Under the pieces are notes generated by a model. That model saw nothing but the letters and a program-made list of their open reading frames with translations, was not told where the DNA came from and did no database searches. From Pratylenchus scribneri (Eukaryota > Nematoda > Chromadorea > Rhabditida > Pratylenchidae): 64,000 nt of DNA. The stretch spans positions 744,001-808,000 of the forward strand of contig JAQSEB010000072.1 in the NCBI GenBank assembly GCA_030063045.1, read 5' to 3'. A program made the translations under genes and the position numbers. How positions within the stretch are numbered: position 1 is the first letter of the stretch; each line of letters opens with the position of its first letter. Shown one piece after another: positions 26,001 to 35,844 of the stretch.

Positions 26001-26560
26001 AACTTCCAACTAATTTGCAACCATTGCAAATTGCCGGCACTTCCGGACAACCTCATGGCCATTCATCGAGCCAAAGAGATGGCAATGTCCAACAAAATCA
26101 ACCAATTGGAATTTTCCTTTCACAAAAACCAATGCAATTTGAAAATCCATCACAACATGAATCGCCTTCGATGCAAGGCCATCCACTCATTGATTTAGAT
26201 TTTAATTTGGCTCCGCCAGGCTCATCAAATAAAGTGAATTTTATTTAATTTTGGCCTAAAATAAAAATTATATTTTCCTAATTTTCTTCAAATTAATTTA
26301 TTAGGAAATAAAATTTTAACAAAAAAATTTAGCAAACGGCAACGAAACAATTGGTGCACTTTTTGGAACAGGAGCATCATCAACCCATGTCCTCCAATTT
26401 GCAAATGACTGCGGAAGAAGAACACATCGATGAAGAATTAACAAAGTTGGGATTGGGATCGCCTGGCCAAAAACGAGGACAAAATGATGAAAAGAATGGA
26501 AAGAGGAAAGATGAAGAAGGCCCATCGGGAAAAAAGCGAGCAAAAAAAGGCCAAAAATGA
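23076..26560 (+). pseudogene. Copy F: family member with a frameshift in exon 3
   Basis: Exons: 23076-23504, 24873-25151, 25440-26233, 26333-26560. Exons 1, 2 and 4 are open and phase 0. Exon 3 is 794 nt, not a multiple of three. Its first frame stops at 25910 (…GPIRI), while homology to copies C, G and I continues in another frame from about 25890 (GQSSNPIHGSS … DLDFNLAPP at 26192-26218). This is a one-base-type frameshift near 25885-25905. Exon 4 keeps KLGLGSPGQKRGQN and KKRAKKGQK. Exon 1 closely resembles those of G and I (WRHLPG, EEDPYFGRKSE, ASGKTGRYDFATL), so these are recent duplicates. The leader acceptor is TATGATTCCCAG, lacking the TTATTTTAT tract of E and I. Confidence 0.65.
23925..24611. 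mobile_element. Foldback MITE in intron 1 of copy F with GGGCACC repeats in its arms
   Basis: Each arm has a run of GGGCACC(G)(A)CGAA(C/T)T units (about 23938-24000 and its inverse 24535-24600). Complementarity continues far inward, covering about 280 bases per arm. The flanks read AAAGATAA on both sides (23917-23924 and 24612-24619), an apparent 8-bp target duplication. No coding capacity; the minus-strand ORF 24510-24761 is an artefact of the repeat. Confidence 0.7.
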
Positions 26561-27332
26561 TTTAAAAGTTGAAGAAGATTATTTCATAAAACAGATTGAA
26601 GGAAAATGCGAAGATATTGGGAAAATTACAAAAATTTTAAAAAATCATATAAACCAATATTTCATCATATTTGCATAAATTTTTTTTATCAATTTTTCAA
26701 TCCCTCCCAATATAATGATGAGAAGCTATTTTCCAACCTTCTCCCCTTAAAGGGGCATCCATTGAATTTGGCCATTATGCCCACAACTCTGATCACCAAA
26801 ATGGAGGAGGATACCAAAAATTAATTAATTAGATGGGCTATTGAGCGCATGCCTCCCCAAGATTATGGAACAAATAATGCCTACCCTCAATTCAAATCAT
26901 TCCCTCAATTTTGATTCGATCACGCGTGAGCTGTCCAAAAGCAGAATTATAATTTTTTATTCAAAGTAGGTCTCGGTTTGAGAAAATCGATGTGTTTTCA
27001 AACTGAAATTGGGAAATTTTGCTTAAATAACTGAAAATAGGAGAAACTGAAACTGAAAACGGACTTTTTTAAAAAACTGAAAACCGGGTTTTGCCAAAAT
27101 CCGGTTAATTAAAAGACTTTGAACTACTCTAATTATTTCCCTCACAATGGAATAGGGAATTATATCCACCCTTTGAATTTGGCCATTACGCACGCCTGAG
27201 ACCTGACCATCAAAATGGAGGTGGGCAAAAGAAGAGAGTGAATTATGAATATTTGGATCTATCGTGGCAATGGAAAGTAAATGAAAATTATAGAAACTGA
27301 ATATTAGGATTTGAAGTTAGAAAAATTAATAG
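26561..27332. other. Spacer F-G, left part
   Basis: No gene seen. It has degenerate spacer modules (TTTGAATTTGGCCATTACGCACGCCTGA at about 27172; ATTATAGAAACTGAATATTAGGATTTGAAGTTAGA at about 27286). This leads directly into the 41-bp minisatellite. Confidence 0.45.
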
Positions 27333-27783
27333 CCCGCAAGCCAAATCCATCTTTCGAATTTGGCCATTATACGCCCGCAAGCCAAATCCACCTTTCGAAT
27401 TTGGCCATTATTCGCCTGCAGGCCAAATCCATCTTTCGAATTTGGCCATTATTCGCCCGCAAGCCAAATCCACCTTTCAAATTTGGCTATTATTCGCCCG
27501 CAAGCCAAATCCACCTTTCAAATTTGGCCATTATTCGCCCGCAAGCCAAATCCACCTTTCGAATTTGGCCATTATTCGTTCGCAGGCCAAATCCATCTTT
27601 CGAATTTGGCCATTATTCGCCCGCAAGCCAAATCCACCTTTCAAATTTGGCTATTATTCGCCCGCAAGCCAAATCCACCTTTCAAATTTGGCCATTATTC
27701 GCCCGCAAGCCAAATCCACCTTTCAAATTTGGCCATTATTCGTTCGCAGGCCATATCCAATTTTCGGATTTTGCTATTATTAG
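27333..27783. repeat. 41-bp tandem minisatellite, about 11 copies
   Basis: The unit is GCCCGCAAGCCAAATCCACC + TTTCGAATTTGGCCATTATTC with few variants (CGTTCGCAGG, TTTCAAATTTGG, GGCTATTATT). Since 41 is not a multiple of three and no unit holds a stop, long ORFs appear in all three plus frames; they are not genes. The AATTTGGCCATTAT core is the motif found once in several other spacers, so the array arose locally from the duplicated flank. The remainder to 28086 holds one 64-bp-satellite-like unit (about 27809) and the 5' flank of copy G, with AATGAGCCATTC at about 27998. Confidence 0.9.
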
Positions 27784-28089
27784 CCCGCCTTGCATCCCTC
27801 TCCCCTAATATTGAGGTGGACCCCAAAACCAATCCACCTGATCAACTATTGAGGATAACAGTAAAAATTGGATACATCCTCAATTTGTCGTAGTTTATAA
27901 AAAAAATAATTTATCAAGTAGGGTAAGTTGGCATTAAGCCGAAATTACGGTTTCGATTTAGGCCGATATCGGGCTCGGGCTTATAATTAATAAGAAAAAT
28001 GAGCCATTCCATTTAAAATTTTTTTATCAAAGTTAATTAATTAAATTAATGTTTTTAATAAAATAGTGATGGTGCCCATTTTATAGATT

Positions 28090-31000
28090 ATGATGAAATT
28101 CACCATATTAATTTCATTTCAATTATTTTGCATTTTATTATTTTCAAAAACATTTGACCGGGCCAATGCTAATGAGATCAAAGTTCTCATCCAGTGGAGA
28201 CATTTACCAGGAATGAAAGGTTTAGAAAAATTCTTAATAGATTGGACCGAACGATTCGAGTTGAACCTATTCTCGTTGTCCTTTGAAGAGGATCCATATT
28301 TCGGAAGGAAAAGTGAACAGCCAATTGCCAATGGCAAAACAGGTCGTTATGATTTTGCGACATTGACTGTGCCACCGAAACAAATTGGCACAAAAAATAT
28401 TATGGGGAAGGGCAAGGAATTGGCAGAAAGTAGTAGTAGAAAAGGAAAAAGAATGGCTACGGATATGAATATGGATAAGGATTTATTTGAATTGCAAATG
28501 AAAATCATTTCGCCTGAAAATCTTAACATTCAACAGGTTTTAGTTTATTTAAATACATTATTTTTAATGACAAACCTTATCACTTTCTAATGTATTTAAG
28601 GCTTGTCCATACGTAAAAACTTTGATGAAAATTTCTTTCATAAAAGTTTGACGAAAATGTCTTTTGATGAATTTTCCACTTTTAATGAGTTTTTCTTTCA
28701 TGAAAGAATTTTCATGAACAGATAGTCCATATTAACTTTCATGAAAGTTTATATAAGGGGAGTTTTTTAATTGGATTGCAATATGTCACCCTATAGCTCA
28801 GTTGGTTAATGCATGATTATGGAGATCGCGGGTTCGAACCTCAGCAGCGGCAAATGATTAATTGTGATAGAGGAGTAAATGAAAAATTGTGTGACAAAGG
28901 AAAAACTTCCATGAAAAACTTTTTTTACCAAATTTTAGTTAAAGAAAACTTTTAAAGTATGGACGGTATAGATAGCAAAAAATAAAAAAACTCATAGGTA
29001 AAACTTTCCCTAAATTTGCCTTAGATTTGCTAATGAAAGTTAATAATTGCAAAATTATGGATGAAAGGGGAAAGTTCTTTCATAAAAGAAAACTTCCAGA
29101 AAGAAACTTTCATTAAAAATTATGGACAAGGCCTTTATAAATATATTTTTAGACCATAACAAAACGATTACAAAGGCTGCCAAATGTGAATGAAATTATT
29201 GTTTGTTCATTCCATACAAACTCGGGATGCTCCACCGAAACCGAAAGTAACCAAATGGAAATGGAGCGTCCAAATCGAAAGATATTTTTTGAATTGCAAG
29301 ACCGCCAAAATTTACGAATCCAAGGAATACAATGCACCAAATCGAAAGAAATGCTAGCAATAAAAAAAGGAATGGAATATAAAGGCAAAATTTGTCAATC
29401 CGATGAATACACAATAAATTTTATTGGCATTCGAAAAAATAAAAGCGTAAATTTTAATAAAAATTTATGAACAATTTTTAAATTAATATATTTTCTATGC
29501 TTCCAGTTTTTAAATATTTTTAAAATTTGATTTAATTATTTTATTTTGAGGAGAGATTTGTGGACCCGACATTTGCGGATGAAACGGTCTGTTACCGATG
29601 GTGGTATAGCTGCTGTGGAATTATAGCATTTTATTAAAATTAATTACAAAATGACATCAAAAGTATTGGCCAATGTTGAATATTCACCGAATTATGGCCA
29701 AAAAACCGTTGGTTTAATTAAAAATTATTTCTGTCCGTTTTTTGGCCAAAACTCGATGAATATTCAACATTGACCAATGCTTTTGATGTATTTTGTAGCT
29801 AATTTTATATGTAATAAAATGCATTAAACAATGTCAGAACAGCTTTACAACCAAAGGCAACAGACCGTTTCGCCCACAAGTGTCACGTTCACAAATGTTG
29901 TAATACGATTACGATTTTAAAGCAACTCAAATCAAAAATGATAACTGCCGTAATTGTAAAATTCATACTTAGAAAAAAGTATGATCATAAAAAAAATAAT
30001 TTTACAAATTGGCATTCTCCTTAATAATATTTTGGAATTTATACTTGAATATAATTTAATAAATAATTAATTCAAAATAACATTAAATTTTAGAATTATT
30101 ATTATGAACTTTCCTTCAAATGTGATGAGGCAATATATGAATCCCCTGTAATTAACACTTATCAATTATGGTTATCTGCTGATGGTGGCAAATGTAAATT
30201 GAAATTAATTGAGGATAATTTTTTAATTGAGTATATTGAGGAGGGGAAGGATAAACAAGAAAGTTCTCAATCACAATTCCCAATATTTAATTCAGCAAAT
30301 ATTTTGAATTTATCTATGAAAAATAAACAAAACATCCTTCAGCAATTAGAAGGTCAACAACTCGCGCAATTCCAGTATCTGTCTCATCCAATTCCGCCAA
30401 TATCATCCGAGTTACTCCGCAATGCCTTACATGCTGCGACACTACAAGATTCGCAACAAATTACTGGGGCCCAGTTTTTACAGCGCCAACTAAGCCAACC
30501 CAATCTTCAACATTCCCAACCTAGTTCTCCATCTCGTCGTGTGCTAATGAAATCGGCCACAATGCCAAGGGATTATTCGGCTTTAGGACATATGCAGCAC
30601 AATTTACAAGGACAATCATCTAATCCAATACACGGATCATCGGTTGGAGCAAGTGAAATTGGCCAAAATATCCTTCCAACTAATCCTCAACCATCGCAAA
30701 TTGCTAGCAATTTACAGCAGCTCCGACGGCAATATTTACGTCAGCATTCCGATCTTGGTCATTCATCGGGTCAAAGATATGGCAGCGGATATGCCAGCAT
30801 TTCGGGGCATCAACCGCTGAAAATTGGCAACATTTCAGGGCATCGGCCACGGCAATATTTACCTCAGCATTCCGATCTTGTCCAAACCAATGTACCACAT
30901 CATTCATCAAGTCAAATACTTGGAAGTCATCAACAAATTCAACCTAGTGGAATGTCTCTTCCAAAAAAACACAATATTCCGGAAAAGGTTCACCTTGAAA

Positions 31001-31598
31001 CTGTACTGGATTCATTGAAAATACCTCAATCAACATCCGAAAAGCAAATTGGCCATTTCCAATCGCAACAACAAATCCATTCAAAATCAAAGGAATCATC
31101 GGCATTCAATGATTATTGAAAGGTAGATAATTTAATTTTTATCATATTTTGATCAAAATTAATAGAATTAAACCATTTGTGAGTCTTGGGCTAAATATTG
31201 AACTGTCACATTTTCATTATTATTTTTCAATAATTTAATTATTTCTCGTATAAAATTAGGCAGAGAAATTTGTATTTAGATAAATAATGGAGTTTCAACA
31301 AAATATTTTTGAAAATTTTTAATTCCAGAAAAAAAAATCTTACTTAACTTTCATGAGTAATTTAAATGGTAAAATTTAGCATACGCAACCATTGTTACAT
31401 TCTTTTGGGCAGCAACCAATGCCCTCTAATTTGCAAATGGCCGTGGAAGGAGAACACATTGATGAAGAATTAACAAAGTTGGGATTGGGATCGCCTAGCC
31501 AAAAACGAGGACAAAATGATGAAAAGAATGGAAAAGGGGACGATGAAGAAGGTTCATCAGGACAAAAAGGGTCAAAAAGGACAAAAGAGGATCATTAA
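28090..31598 (+). CDS. Copy G: family member with early stop at the end of exon 3
   Basis: Exons: 28090-28536, 29153-29446, 30094 onward, and exon 4 at 31380-31598. The ORF in exon 3 ends at 31119 (…SSAFNDY), a few bases before a possible donor (AAAG|GTAGAT at about 31123). The position matches SAF(N/K).Y in copies B and H, where translation continues. So either the protein ends there (about 588 aa, no NLS tail) or the stop is a recent lesion. Exon 4 is otherwise intact in frame: LTKLGLGSPSQKRGQN and KGSKRTKED. The exon 3 block GQSSNPIHGSSVG is well kept, but the DLEFNLAPP block is missing. Signal peptide (MMKFTILISFQLFCILLFSKTF) and all six Cys are present. Confidence 0.65.
28599..29134. mobile_element. 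MITE in intron 1 of copy G, TTA target repeats, carrying a tRNA-like segment
   Basis: The ends AGGCTTGTCCATA and (inverse) AGGCCTTGTCCATA are flanked by TTA on both sides. The interior is rich in CTTTCATGAAAG-type small palindromes. The 536-bp element has no ORF. It contains a tRNA-like stretch near its middle. Confidence 0.65.
28793..28852 (+). other. Degenerate tRNA-like sequence (A and B boxes) inside the MITE
   Basis: TATAGCTCAGTTGG fits a pol III A box and GGGTTCGAACCTC a B box at tRNA-like spacing. The segment is too short for a normal anticodon arm (about 15 bases are missing between the D and T arms), and the T and acceptor stems are only partly paired. I therefore do not call a functional tRNA; it is a tRNA-derived remnant. 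Confidence 0.5.
29552..29900. mobile_element. Foldback element in intron 2 of copy G
   Basis: The left arm (ATTTGTGGACCCGACATTTG…GAAACGGTCTGTT) pairs with the right arm (AACAGACCGTTTCGCCCACA…CACAAATGTT), followed by a second paired block (ATTGGCCAATGTTGAATATTCA and inverse). Length about 350 bp; no ORF. Confidence 0.65.
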
Positions 31599-32630
31599 AA
31601 AGATGTAGAAGATATTTCGAAAAAATGGCAGAAATTTCATGGGAAAAATCTTGAAAATTTACAAAAATACATATAGTCCAACATTCTATCGCATTTTTGA
31701 TGAATTTTTTTTTTATTTAAATTTGGATAAATTTTACTTTTCTCAATTTAAATATTTTCTTGATTAGAGGCCTCTGTTTCCCCCAAAATGAAGGAGGGCA
31801 ACAAATTAACTCTTTGAATTTGGCGGCCATTATACAGGTCATGCCTTCCCCCTACTTCACGATTGATGAGGATGAGGACCAACATCAGAACCGCCTGAAG
31901 CGCATATCCGACACTCAAGATTGAGTTTGACCCCAAAAATCAATCCACCTGATTCGCCATTGAGCGAACGCCTGACCCTCAAGATTGAGGAGGGCACCAA
32001 ATCCTTACTTCCATGTTGCTGCGAGCTCGACCATGCTGGAATTTATGCCGAGTTTAATCATAAACTATGGCTTGCGCATGCCTCTGGGACCACAAAAATT
32101 GTCCTCGCCCCCTACTGCTGCTGGTGTTGACTGTTGATTGATGAACTTGACTAATTAAACCGCTCCTCTAAATTCATTGTGTAGTTTTGATGCGCGTTCG
32201 CTATTCGCACGCAGCTGGGATGGGACTCCAAATATCCTCTCCCTGGAATTGATTGAGGGACATTGCTCAATCGTTCCCTTCAATTCATTTGCCTACATGT
32301 AGTTTGTTTTACCTTCGCCAAGCACGGCCTGCCCAAAAGCCAAAACCGAAAGCAAGAATTTAAATCAATATGGGCCATATAGTAGAATATATACGGATTT
32401 CACTCAAACTCCTCATCACTCCATTCTAATACAAGAATATTTTTCATTGTTCGAATTTTTTGAAATAATTGGCCTAAGCTTGATAATTTCATTTATTAAA
32501 ATTAATCAAGAATTAGCCGAATTGTTCCAATGTTAATGAGAGCACCGTTTGGTAAAAGCAAATCTTGGGAACTGTAAAAATGAACTGAAATCATTTTAAA
32601 ATAATGATAACCTATTATTCATTTTAATAG
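31599..32630. other. Spacer G-H
   Basis: No gene seen. It holds spacer modules: GAGTTTGACCCCAAAAATCAATCC (about 31923), CTTGCGCATGCCTCTGGGACCACAAAA (about 32068). Short ORFs at 31748-31936 (minus) and 31921-32130 lie in these repeats. Confidence 0.45.
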
Positions 32631-33420
32631 ATATGGTGAACATCCGATTAATTCATATTTTATTATTTTGTATTTTATTATTTTCAAGCAAATTTGGACG
32701 AGCAGTTGATAAGGATGATGAGAAAGGAAAACATCACTCAAAGAAAATGCCAGTTGAAAATAAGCATGAATCGCCCTCAAACGAAAACAATCCACACTAC
32801 GTTGATTTGAATTTGAGTTTGGCTCTGCCATCAGTGGATTCATCAAATCCAAATGCTCATAATCACCCTGATTTGGAATTACGCATGGGAAGGCTATCAA
32901 CAAATTCGCCAAATTCTTCATCATCAAAGAATAAAATGCTAACTGGTTCTCCATCGTTAAAATTCCCATTTCATGATGATCCGATGGAACTGACCATGAC
33001 AAATACTCATCAGGATATTTCGTCAAGTCATTTCACTGGACAAATTCAACCGAAGGAAATGCCTCTTCCACAACAAAATGTTCAGAGCAATGTTCACCAT
33101 CAAAATGTATCAAAATCGTCGAACATATCGCAACAAACACCCGCCGAAAAACAAATCGGCCCTTCCCACTCACAAAAACAAATAATCCTCCAATCACCGG
33201 GATCTGCATTCAATGTCTATGTTAAAGGAAAGAACAAAGTTGAGGCATCTTTGCCCTCTACGCAACATCAAAGTTCGGCATCACTCAATGTACAACAAGA
33301 AGGGCCTAATCTATCGGAAAGACATGTTTGTGTATTAAATTGGGTGATGAAGATGAAGATTTCATTATTATAAGCTCCAAAAATATTATTAAATATTTGA
33401 ACATTTAATTATTGTGATAA

Positions 33421-34147
33421 CCTTTTTTCTCCCCAAAAAAAACTTTTTCTTCCCCAAAAAAATCTTTTTTTTCCCCAAAACTTTTTTTCCCCCAAAAAAC
33501 ACTTTTTTATCCCCAATACCTCTTTTTCCCCCAAAAAACACTTTTTTATCCCCAATAAACCCAAAAGTGAAAATTTTTTGATTTTTTCTTAAAAATCATA
33601 AAAGTAAATGGAATGCAACTCATTTCACATGTTCCAATGTGCAAAAAAATAAATTTTCTAATAAGTTTAATGTTTATGACTCGGATGTAGTTTTCCGAAT
33701 TAGGGGCTTGGCTATCAGACCATGGGTTTTAGGGGCTATGGGATAGGGTTAGGCTAGGGTCGGAGGATGGGTTTTAGGGGCTATGGGCTAGGGTTAGGGT
33801 AGGTTAGGGTCAGAGGATGGGTTCTAGGGGCTAAGGACTAAGATTAGGGTAAGTTTTTGAGCTAGGTAAAGATAAGTTTGTAATGCCGAAAGAAATTTAT
33901 ATGAAAATTCACATTAAAAATATTGAGATAATTTCATCTTCTGAAGCTTAAATTCCATTTACTTTTATGATTTTTAAGAAATTATCAAAAAATTTTCACT
34001 TTTGGGTTTATTGGGGATAAAAAAGTGTTTTTTGAGGGAAAAAGAGGTATTGGGGATAAAAAAGTGTTTTTTGGGGGAAAAAAAAGTTTTGGGGAAAAAA
34101 AAGATTTTTTTGGGGAAAAAAAAGTTTTTTTTGGGGAGAAAAAAATA
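33421..34147. mobile_element. Foldback element with CCCC/AAAA-rich arms and telomere-like core in copy H intron
   Basis: The left arm is built of TTTTTTCCCC(C)AAAAAA units and the right arm of TTTTTTGGGGAAAAAA units, perfectly opposed. Inner arms (CCCAAAAGTGAAAATTTTTTGA…) also pair. The core at about 33700-33870 repeats GGGTTTTAGGGGCTATGGG and AGGGTTAGG(G). Confidence 0.7.
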
Positions 34148-34249
34148 GCATGTTTTAATTATTTGGTATAATTTATAGGAACAAAAATTAAGTTATTACC
34201 TGGCCATTATATTTATTAAGAATTCCCTAAAGGGAAAATTTTATTTACA

Positions 34250-34505
34250 AAAAAATGACTGAATTTACAAAAATTCTTTCGTGTCGAAAAATATTATATT
34301 TTTGAGGCCATATAACTTGGCCATAATTAGGTATTAGGGTTTAGAGATAGGTTCAGGACAGGATGGGATTAGGGGCTTGGGTTAGGGAATCTTAAAGAAG
34401 TCTGATTTGGCCAAGTTATATGGGCCTAAAAATATAATATTTTCGTTTTTCGAAATGAAAGAATTTTTTGTTAAATTCAATCATTTTTTGTAAATTAATA
34501 GACTT
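34250..34505. mobile_element. Second foldback element in the same intron, same family as 9685-10085
   Basis: Left arm AAAAAAATGACTGAATTTAC…CTTTCGTGTCGAAAAATATT…GGCCATATAACTTGGCC, inverted at the right end. The core (about 34325-34400) is GGGTTTAGAGATAGG…GGGATTAGGGGCTTGGGTTAGGG. The intron thus carries two nested-type foldbacks back to back. Confidence 0.65.
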
Positions 34506-35844
34506 CTATACGTCAAATAAAATTCATTTTAAATTATGCAAAGAAATATTAATGCTATTAGTCATTCTAATTACTCAAAAATGATAATTTTCAAAGAGAA
34601 AATTAAAAAATTTATTTAGCAAGAAAATCTGGGACAACAAACTCGACCTTCATTGCTACAATTATTTCCATCACAAGACCGAATGGAAATGACCATGACA
34701 AATATTCACCGGCAGCAGAGTGGTCCATCAAGTCAACAAAATGAACATGATAAAAGGAAACAAATTCAACCAAGTGAAATGCCGCTTCCACGAGAATATG
34801 TTGATCCTCCTAATAAAGTTCACCAACATGAGCATGGGATACCATCAACGAACACACCAAATGATATGGGTTTTATATATTCAGACTTTTTTCCATCCGA
34901 ATCTGAACATTCTGGCAACAATCCCCGTAATGAAGCAAAGGGTGCTGAGTCTTCATCAAGTCGTGATGTCATTGGCAATCTTCGACCACCCTTACCCAAT
35001 TCTCCGCATTTGGAACGAAATTTTTCAAAAAAATCCCTGCAAAGACAATTTTCGAAAATAAGCCATGATTTAGTTACATCAAAGAAAACTGGCCAAAATC
35101 CAATTCAATCATCACAAGTTTCAACTTTCAAGCCCGCCAGAATATCACCCACCGAAATATTCGCGTTCATATTCGGATATTAATACAAGGAAATTTGTTT
35201 TTTCTGAAGATCTGAAAGAAAAACATCCGGTAATATCTGGTTTTCTCGATGATTTAAAAAAGAAATTGGAAAATAAAAATGAAGATGAAAAAGATATTAA
35301 ATATCGGAAATTTGTGGAGGATTCATTTCATCAACAAATATCCGGAAAACAAGTTGGCCCTTCCCAATTACAAAGTCCAACATCGGGTTCAGCTTCCAAC
35401 AAAAATAAAAGAAAGAATAATGAGGATGGCCAGCAGCAGGTAATAAAAAATTAATTGCGCCTTAAAAATATTATCAATTATTTGAATTATAAAACATTTT
35501 TACAATTGGAAGTGAAATTAAAAATTTACTCTTTAACCAAACAATTCTTAAATTAATTCAACAAAATAAATAAATTTTAATTCCAAAAAAATAATTCAAA
35601 AGTATTTTTAAGGGTACAATTAAAATATTCCACCTTAATTATGGACAATTTTAAGTCCACTTTAGTATACATTATATTTTAGCAAGAAATAGTGCACATT
35701 TTGGATTCCGATGATGAACAAGAAGGGCAGGACGATGGACACGGTGGTCATCTAATAAAATATGGACAAAATAAAAGAGAAGGAAAAGGAAAGGGCAAAG
35801 ATGAAGACGGTTCCGGAACAAAAGACAGCCAAAAGGGATATTAA

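Larger units (their letters stand above)
32633..35844 (+). pseudogene. Copy H: rearranged member, signal peptide joined directly to the disordered EAR-like region
   Basis: Exon 1 (32633-33325) starts with the usual signal peptide (MVNIRLIHILLFCILLFSS) but then goes straight into the type of sequence found late in exon 3 of other genes; the Cys-free domain and the six-Cys domain are absent. It includes DLNLSLALP (32804-32830) and PDLELRMG, both EAR-like, and ends at donor ACAT|GTTTGT as in copy B. The next exon (34620-35439, acceptor TTTATTTAG) has 820 nt; its first frame stops at 35183, and homologous-looking coding sequence continues in another frame from about 35128 to the donor CAG|GTAATA at 35439. 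So there is a frameshift near 35100-35128. The last exon (35683-35844) is the acidic HILDSDDE type with weakly basic NKREGKGKGK. It may be a functional short paralogue of which only the second exon is damaged. Confidence 0.55.

Noticed and set aside
27333..27783. Possible CRISPR array
   Set aside because: Units are contiguous with no unique spacers, and the sequence is eukaryotic.
27311..27893. Long ORFs (113-177 aa) in all three plus frames
   Set aside because: They are reads through the 41-bp tandem repeat; unit length is not a multiple of three and the unit lacks stops, so all frames are open.
28793..28852. Functional tRNA gene
   Set aside because: A and B boxes are good but the anticodon arm is too short and stems are mismatched; it lies inside a MITE.
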